The notes beneath the pieces are model-generated. The model was not told the origin of the DNA. It did no database searches and saw only the letters and a program-made list of their open reading frames with translations. A DNA stretch of 64,000 nucleotides. It comes from Acanthopleura granulata. Taxonomy: Eukaryota > Mollusca > Polyplacophora > Chitonida > Chitonidae. The position numbers and the translations under genes are program-made. The DNA lies in NCBI GenBank assembly GCA_016165875.1, contig JABBOT010000011.1, positions 9,287,723 to 9,351,722 of the forward strand, given 5' to 3'. The stretch's first letter is position 1. Every line of letters begins with the position of its first letter. Below, piece by piece: positions 56,340-64,000 of this stretch.

Positions 56340-57600
56340 AAACGGCAAGGGTTAAGTGAATCCGTGAAGAGTACACTTGTAGCACAACAGAGCTTCACTC
56401 TGTTCCCATTAACAAATAGTGTCCAGAAATTATGAGGCATAGTGCTAAGAGTGTGTACATTTTCAATGGAACTTGTAACTGAGCAGAACACCAAAATGTT
56501 CTCATAAATAATTGGTCCAGAATTACTTTGGCAGTGTTTAAAGTTCCTGCACACTCCCAACAGGACTTCAAAGAAATCGGAACACCACATTGTTGCCAAA
56601 GACAAATCATGTCCTAAAACAACGCAGCGTTGTGTAATAGAACAACAGAAACTCAAATATGAACAGAATCCCACTATCTTCCCATAAAAAAATCATGTAC
56701 AGAATGAATGTTGCATTGTGTAAAGTAGACGTGCACTTCCAACAGAACTTCTAACAAAACAGAACCCTACTGTGTTCCCGTAAACAAATCCTGTCGTCCA
56801 GAAACTATGTGTTACTTTGCCAAGTGCGTGTATGCTTCAATCAGAACTGCTCACAAAACAGGACACACTCGTTCTAATAAAAATTTTTGGCCAAAATCAC
56901 ATTGGAATGAGTTAAATAAATCAGTAAAGTGTGCACTTGAAACAAAGAAGAACACCACCGCATTATAAAATTGTTCCGCAAAAGAAATCTTGTGCAGAAT
57001 GTGGTATTGTTTAAAGTGTGTGTACACTTCCAACAGAACATTTTTGCAAAACTGAACAGCACTACGTTCTCATTAACAAATCTTATCCATAATCACTTTT
57101 GTGTTGTGTAAATTACTTGAACACTTGCAACAAAACAGGCACCAGTATGTTCTCAACAAATCTTGTCTAGAATGAATTTGGCGCTGTGTAAAGCACGTGT
57201 ACACTTCCGACAGAAGTTCCAAGAAGACTGAATCCCACTATATCCCCATTAAGAAGTCTTTTCCAGAATCACTTTGATGTTGTGTAAAGTAGGTGTTCAA
57301 GTCCAACAAAAGCAGGACCCCACAATGTTCACGTCAACAAACTTTGTTCAGATTCATTGTGACATGGTGTAAAGTAGGTGTACAAGTCCAACAGAACTCC
57401 TAATAAAACAGAACACTACTGCACTGTATGTTCCCATAAAGGAATCTTGTCCAAAATCACTCTGACATTTGTAAAGTACACGTACACTGCAACAGAACTT
57501 TTAGCAAAACGGAACTTCCTTGAGAAAATCTTGTCCAGAATCAATCTGAAATTTTGTAAAGTAGCCGTGGACTTTCAACAGAAGCCTTAGAAAACAGAAT
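56340..57600 (+). repeat. Degenerate ~100 bp tandem repeat
   Basis: About 11-12 diverged units with the order TTCCAACAGAACTTC, AACAAAACAGAAC, TGTTCCCATTAACAAATC, TTGTCCAGAATCACTTTG, TGTTGTGTAAAGTA, GTGTACAC. Old array; no clear source sequence. Confidence 0.85.
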
Positions 57601-58079
57601 GTGTATATGTCAAAACGAGGAACAAATGTGCTTTACCAGCGGGACCACAGAAAACGATCTCTGAAAATAACATCTTAGTTCTGTGACTTTCTTGAGAGTT
57701 AGGTTCAGTTTTTTACATGGGTACTTAAAGTTCGGGCTTGTGGACTTAAATTTAAAATATTTAAAACCTCTCTTTCCTGAACCGTTGTTTTCAAATTTAT
57801 ATTTCTTTTTATTGTCGATACCCCCCTGATACTAACATAAAAGCTATATTGTAAAGGTGCGGCCTTCGTTCCCATTGCATCGCTACGTCCCGGTTTATAA
57901 CAAAAGCGATGGCTTTCTTTGGCTACAATACACACCCAATTCTCCAACTGGAGTGAGTTTTACTCCTTGATTGTAGAAACTGAAATATGATTTGAGTTTT
58001 GGCATCCTAGAATTTCAACAAGTTGAAAATATTTCTTACAATATTCAAAACAGTGCGTTTAACTGTCAGGTATAACCTA

Positions 58080-58400
58080 TCATTTAATCAGTTAGCTAGT
58101 TAGATAATTAGTTAGTAATTAGTTTTGCAGTTAATCAGTTGGTCAGTTAGCAGAAAGGTCAATCAATCAGTCAGTCAGTCAATGGGCCAATGAAAACAAT
58201 CAATCAGTCAGTCAATGGGCCAATGAAAACAATCAATCAGTCAGTCAATGGGCCAACCAAAACAATCAATCAGTCAGTGAGTCAACGAGCCAGCCAAAGC
58301 AACGAAGAAGTCAGTCAGCCAACGGGCTAACCAAAACAATGGATCAGTCTGTCAGTCAGTGAGCCAGCCAAAACAATCAATCAGTCAGGCAGTCAATCAA
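58080..58400 (+). repeat. Minisatellite of CAATCAGTCAGT plus GGGCCAA units
   Basis: An initial TTAGTTAGT tract, then five to six ~35 bp units: AATCAATCAGTCAGTCAATG followed by GGCCAATGAAAACA. Confidence 0.88.
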
Positions 58401-59263
58401 TGGGCCAACCAAAACTTGACATAAACGACGTTTGGCATTTACACTGGCGCAGACCTTTATTCTCTCTACTTTGCTGTACAAAGATTCTCTTTGCACCAAA
58501 TTAACAATGCCGTGTGATCTATGTGGAACAACATCTGTAGATGCCACAGCTCGCAAACGGTGCAAAAATGGAAAAAAAACGGCGATTACCATGGAAACAT
58601 CTGTGACAATTTGATGAAAGTGTTTGTTCTCTCTGATTGAAATTAGATGAAAGTGGATCGATTTAAAATATGCATGTAGGATGTACTTGCACATGCATCC
58701 ACTTTTCATCACCCTATTATACATTTACACCATTTTCGCCAGAAGAGATGAGGGAATTTCATCAACGTTCAGTTCCGAGACTGACTGGGGGAATGGTATC
58801 TGTGATAGCTATACACGTAAAGCCAATGGGAGTAAAGCTTTGCAGCGTATTTGCCTTTGTATACCACGGAATGGAGTCACTACTGAATATATGATCCAAA
58901 TCTCTTGTTACATACAGATTAAGAGCCCTCTCCACGAAGCGATTTTTGCATGATTTCAGTTAAACCTTTGAAACTCCACATAATGTGTATAACAGCGAGA
59001 TAATTAAGTTCAAATTGTGTCAACTTTGTGTTAACGTTTGCTATGCTTACTCCGTTTCATCTGTTAAAGTTCACAATAAACTATAGCGTTAAAATCAGAA
59101 GTCAAATTTGACGTAAAAACTATCTTTGTAGTTTGAGACGCTGAGAATTCTTTTACAACCCAATGCGGAGTGTCAGGCTCTAAAAGTTATATATCATGAT
59201 GTACAGAAGAGATCATGGAAGACTTGGGCTGTTCCAGAGAATACAGGTAAATTCGAAATAAAT

Positions 59264-59460
59264 TAATTTATTTATGTATTTATTTATTTGATTGGAGTTT
59301 TTCGCCGTACTCAAAAATATTTCACTTATACGACGGCAGCCAGCGTTATGGTGGGAGAGAAAACGAACAGTGCCCTGGGGAGAAGAAGCCAGGATGAGCT
59401 GGACTTAACCGACAGCGATCGCATTGGTGAGGGGCATCTGGGTCATTACGCCCAGTTAAA
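59264..59460 (-). mobile_element. SINE family A, internally deleted
   Basis: Tail TATTTATTTATTTGATTGG, CGCCGTACTCAAAAATATT, GGCAGCCAGCGTTATGG, then a jump to AGAAGCCAGGATGAGCTGG and the decayed head. The block with the upstream Gly-rich GGCAGACC segment is deleted. Confidence 0.88.
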
Positions 59461-59559
59461 CCCTGTAAAGTCCTCCATCACGAAGGTCCCAAAATATGGT
59501 CGTGGGTGATGCTGTATGACCCAAATCTAGTCTTGCGCTATAGCTGTATAATCCCGATC

Positions 59560-60240
59560 AAAATCTAGCTGCATGAATCACATTGGATGTACTGGCTGTA
59601 TAATCCAGATGACAATGGTAGGATTTACTGGCTGTACAAATTGTTTTAGCAAAATCAAAATCTGAGGATTTACTTCCTGAATATATAGTCCAGATAAGAA
59701 TCCTATGGTTTACCCGTTGTATACAACAAAAACCCAGATCAGAATGAATGAATGAATGAATGATTATGGCTTAACGCCACATCGGCAATATCTCAGCCAT
59801 ATCGTGGCGAGTATTTACTGACTACGCAATCAAGATCCGAATCCAGTAAATCTCCAGATTCTTATATGGACTGTGCAGCCACTAAGCCCTGAGATCTGGA
59901 TTGTGCAGTCAGTAAATTCAAGATATTTAGATCAGAATCTCAAGATTTACTGGGTGCACAATCCAGATCAGAACCTCAGGATTTATTGGCTGCACAATTC
60001 ACATCAAAATGCCAGGACTTACTGGCTGCCCATCCACATGAGGATCCAAGGATTTTTTGGCTGCACAATCCAAATCAGAATCTCAGGATTCACTGGCTGC
60101 ACAATTCAGAATAGGAACTCGGGATTTACTGAAAGTACAATCCAGATCAAAATTTCAGGATTTACTGCCTGTACAATCCAGATCAGAATCTCAGGATATA
60201 TTGAGCATATTATACAGATGAGAATTCTACAATCTAGTCG
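59560..60240 (+). repeat. 36 bp minisatellite with an embedded SINE family C piece
   Basis: Units of CAATCCAGATCAGAATCTCA plus GGATTTACTGGCTGCA, regular from about 59860. 36 is a multiple of 3, so one frame stays open and reads a 12-residue repeat (IQIRISGFTGCT). At 59748-59822 a family C element with GCTTAACGCCACATCGGCAA interrupts. Confidence 0.88.
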
Positions 60241-61303
60241 TTTTCCTCTTTACAAACGTCCTGTATAAAGATCAGGAATGTGTAGTACCATATTTATATA
60301 CCTATATAGATATATATTATATCTAAGGTACTTTTCACTAATTATATAATATTGCATATATAAATACTCATGTATTTTAGTGGTTGATTGAAGTGTAATG
60401 CCAGACTTAAGAAGTCTGCGTATATTTACGACGACGGTTAATTCTGTTGATGGAGAAACCATGATAAAACCGCGGACCTTTGGCAATGCACTGACGTACC
60501 TGACCAAAAATAGAGACTACACAAGTGGCATGCAACAAGCGCACCACTATAGGACGCTGGATGGTTCCTCGATCGCTTTGATCCCGAGAGAGGTGGCATC
60601 CAGAAAATTACCTGTGTAGGCCTGGAATCTAACTCTCCCTCCCCCAGCAATTGAGAAACAAGCTGCTTGTCCGCTTGAACACCCCCCCCCCCCACCACCC
60701 CAACCATCACTGATTATATAAAACCCACTTCCTCACTTATAAATATTTCATGGCCATAATCAGTTAAGAACTGATTGGTTGAAGCGAAACTTGTTTTTAA
60801 TCCAAGCAATATCAAGAAATGGTCAGAAATATAAATAAATTCAACTAAAAACTACTCTTAGTGTTATGTACACATGCGCTGTCGATATCAAAGAGTGCAT
60901 CCGCTATACAGCCTGTGTATAACTGCAATATTCATGCTGGAGTCGCGACGAACTGGAAACGCGCGCCCTGGTCATGAATAAATAAAACCTCATCATGTAA
61001 TATCACAACCTCCCAAAAAACTTCATATCTGGAAAGCAGTCCATTAACTGACATGTGGTAATTGGGCACACCTTCATGACACATCCAAGCCGGGCAGGCT
61101 ATGTTGTACCCGAACACGGCATACCTATCTAGAGCTCTCAAGTGCCCGGCAGAAGAAATGCCGCTCACGCGTGATTCCAGGGTGATAAATCCCCTATGCA
61201 TGCAAATAATTTTCGTCGGGGTTGAGTGGGAGGGAGAGAGGGGGGGGATTATAGAGGGTTTGTTGGATTCAAACTACATTACAGAGCAGGGATATATATT
61301 TAC

Positions 61304-61327
61304 GTGTGTGTGTGTGTGTGTGTGTGT
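61304..61327 (+). repeat. GT dinucleotide microsatellite
   Basis: Twelve GT units following an ATATAT segment. Confidence 0.93.
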
Positions 61328-61654
61328 ATACAGCAATCGAGGATAGGATGTTCAACAGTGTCCAGATATCTATCCTAGCGCAGTACGCATACATACATTT
61401 GAAGTGGCTTACTTTGGGTGGTTAAATACACTACATGTGAGACAAAATAAATAAACATTCTGTACTAGTGAGTTCTGGCAGAATACAGCTGATGCCATAA
61501 AACAGTGCAGATAACAGATGGGACTATTGGAATATCCTGAGAGGTGGAGACCACCCTCAAGTCGAGTAGGCATCATCCACAAGAAAACTTCATGCAGATT
61601 TCAATTTGTTTTAATTTTTTGTTTTTTTTTTAATATTTGGGGTTAATTAAGGAT

Positions 61655-61757
61655 TAACAATGGACATGTTGAATAAAGTTTTGACAGGTCACATGGTACG
61701 GTTGGACTTTCCTTACCTTTAGCGATAAAAAGAAGTCGAACACGAAACTCACCTATT
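61655..61757. mobile_element. MITE family 1, right-arm fragment
   Basis: GACAGGTCACATGGTACGGT, then CCTTACCTTTAGCGATAAAA and CGAAACTCACC match the right arms of the copies ending at 12081 and 54324. Left arm absent. Confidence 0.75.
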
Positions 61758-62597
61758 TCATGGAACCTCAATTTTAAGTGCTTAAATTGTATTACTTGCG
61801 TGATGCATGTTTTATGCCGCACTGTAGAATATTTCATTAATACGATTACAACGGAAAGAAACCGAGCATAGCCATCCATATATAAGTCATGTGGGTGGCA
61901 CACGAATGTCCCTGGGTGAACCTAAGACTACGTAAACGCCTCCAAAATATTTTGCAACCAGAGATTGAGATTGAACCTTCACTTTCCGGATAATAGCGGA
62001 CAGGAGTCGCTCACCTTGACACGGAATGACATGTGAATTCCTTCATCTTTATTCATTAAATACAGAATATACGTAATGTGTAAATATGCAAAGTATGCAA
62101 AGCCATATTTATCACTCACAAGTAATCCGTTTTAAATTTGTTGCCTTTAACGGAAAACCTGTTATCAGGTGTATTCTGTTAAATAATAACGTAAAACCTG
62201 CGTCATATTCAACAGAAAACCCTGTTATTCCGTGACAAAATCTATATGTCGAATTTTCAGAATAACAATTTGCTGTGATCACAGAATAATGTGCTACAAT
62301 AACAGGGCGCATTCCAGCATCATAGCATCATGGTTTACTTCAGACTGGACAATAGGCCTGTCAGAATAAAGTCAACACCCAAAGGCTTAATTGTTCTATG
62401 CCTAAAATCACCTTGAATTTAACAAGGACATTATTCATAGTGAACTCGGGATTGCCTTAAATGGACAGGTGTACACAGAAGTGATATTTGTTGATTTTAT
62501 GATGTGCTAAAAAACAGAGTAGTTATGAATTATTAACAGAGAGGTATTTTTGACTGAATGATTTGAGTTTAACTATGCATGATGGATGCGATCAGTG

Positions 62598-62820
62598 GCG
62601 TTCTCGAGCCGCGTGAGAACGCGAGAATGTGAGATCAGGCAAAACAGAGCGAGATTAGCGCTTTTTGGATTTGACTAATCTCATGTTCTCTTGGCGGGTG
62701 CTTTAAAAAACACGCGGTTCGAGAAGGCGAGATTAGCGCTAAGCTCGTGCGGTTTTGCTTAATCTTTCATCTCGCGTCCTTGTGCTTCGTGTTTTTTTCA
62801 AAGGCCTGGCTCGAGAACGC
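62598..62820. mobile_element. CpG-rich MITE-like element with 13 bp perfect inverted ends
   Basis: GCGTTCTCGAGCC (62598-62610) is exactly reverse-complemented at 62808-62820. Inside, GCGAGATTAGCGC occurs twice, and there are further partial inverted matches. 223 bp, no coding potential, very CpG-dense for this window. Confidence 0.7.
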
Positions 62821-62871
62821 GAGCGTTCGCACCGATCTTCCACGATTAACGCATCATTGTTAATATTACAG

Positions 62872-63090
62872 TGTACGTGGGAAGGTCTGCCAACATCTTG
62901 TGGATGGTCGTGGGAAGGTCTGCCAACAACCTGTGGATGGTCATGGGCAGGTCTGCCAACAGCCTGTGGATGGTCGTGGGTTTCCCTTGAGCTTTGCCCG
63001 GTTTGCTCCCAACATAATAATGGTCGCCGTCGTATAAGTGAAATATTTATGAGTACGACATAAAACACCAATCAAATAAATAAATAATAT
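62872..63090 (+). mobile_element. SINE family A 3' half with an internal triplication
   Basis: The head is missing. The body block GGGAAGGTCTGCCAACAACC with TGTGGATGGTC is present three times in a row as 33 bp units (about 62878-62976), and is followed by the normal GGTTTGCTCCCAACATAATA block and AATAAATAAATAAT tail. Confidence 0.9.
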
Positions 63091-64000
63091 TACAGCCATG
63101 CATATCGTGGTGATGTTTGTTGTGTGTTGCCCATGCTACTACAGGCTATACGCGTGAATGCAGTTACACACATAAAAGAACAGATCATATTTTTTAAAAA
63201 GAACGCATCATCTAATAGGACGATTCGTGCAGATTCCAGATATGGTCTTTAAAATAGTGATTAAAATGGAAATAGAAATCGGTATGCTACGGCAAAGCCT
63301 GGTGAATAAATATACAGGTGGGCAGTGCCGATATGAATCAAGTGAGCCGTATTCCTTACATAAGGGGAATGCAAAAAGAATGTTACTGCACCCTCTTATA
63401 TATCAATGATTTAAACATTTTTTTCAACGAGAATTGCCAAATCCAAAACCCTGTAAAATCTGCTCCACATGTGAGGGTACAACACTATCCTCTCTGATGC
63501 GCATGCGCTATGGCTTGTCGTGTCCTGCGGCTCGTAGTGTTCAGATAACAGTGTAGATATGTATAATTCATCTCTTATAAATAGTAAGGATATCGAGTTT
63601 ATGTATGAGCGGTTGAGTTCGAAGCATCCGTTGTTGGGTGGGGGTCGGGTCAGGGTTGGGGAGGCTATATCTAAACTTCCATGCATTTAGGCGAACCAAA
63701 GCGGACTGGATTCAAACATGGTATCTAACAACTGGTCGAGGCTACACTCTGAAATGGCCAACGCCCAACGCGTTTAATGGCTGATTAAACTTCAGACAAG
63801 CGTGTTCAATAAATGTACACATATATTTAAGTATTAAATGTAAGTGTCTAAAATACGTGTAGGCTTACAATATACTGCTATAATCTCCAGGTGTTTAGTA
63901 TATGATGCATGAAAGTTAAACATTGAAATTTACAGAGTATATATTGTTGTACCTGTAAGGCGAGAACATTTTATTCATTGACCAACTAGAACCATCTTGT
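63091..64000. other. Right edge, nothing recognised
   Basis: No exon, RNA gene or repeat I can name. Confidence 0.4.

Noticed and set aside
59873..60268. 131-codon frame with a 12-residue repeat
   Set aside because: It follows from a 36 bp DNA repeat (multiple of 3); the units are diverged and the frame opens and closes with the array.

Overview
This is eukaryotic DNA: small exons with GT-AG junctions, long introns, polyadenylation signals and many tRNA-headed SINEs, MITE-like elements and tandem arrays. The protein families and SINE types suggest a lophotrochozoan, probably a marine mollusc or a relative. The species cannot be fixed from the sequence.

Three genes can be supported. (1) The last two coding exons of a glycerol kinase 5 (GK5) gene run on the + strand from the left edge to a stop at 2008. 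(2) A complete mannose-6-phosphate isomerase (MPI) gene lies on the - strand from 29243 (ATG) to 10063 (stop). It has 8 coding exons and encodes 429 residues. (3) An ecto-NOX disulfide-thiol exchanger (ENOX1/2 family) gene lies on the + strand, with 11 recognised coding exons from 33173 to 49305. Its most 5' coding part was not found. GK5 and MPI are tail to tail; MPI and ENOX are head to head with about 3.9 kb between them. The genes are functionally unrelated (glycerol phosphorylation, mannose-6-phosphate supply for glycosylation, cell-surface redox), and nothing suggests a cluster with a shared role.

The unusual content is in the introns. MPI intron 6 (13918-15968) consists almost wholly of two back-to-back arrays. 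One is built from copies of its own 5' splice junction (35-37 bp units), the other from copies of its own 3' splice junction and the start of exon 7 (94 bp units, about 20 copies). Intron 7 ends in a roughly 1.3 kb array of 22 bp units carrying a branch-point-like motif and pyrimidine tract, running into the exon 8 acceptor. Intron 3 holds two extra partial copies of exon 4 and uses a GC-AG splice pair. Intron 2 holds a SINE whose 50 bp tRNA-like head is repeated 17 times inside a perfect 13 bp target-site duplication. Intron 1 holds a ~690 bp long inverted repeat.

From 49.8 kb to the right edge I find no gene I can name. That stretch holds SINEs, MITEs and several degenerate minisatellites.
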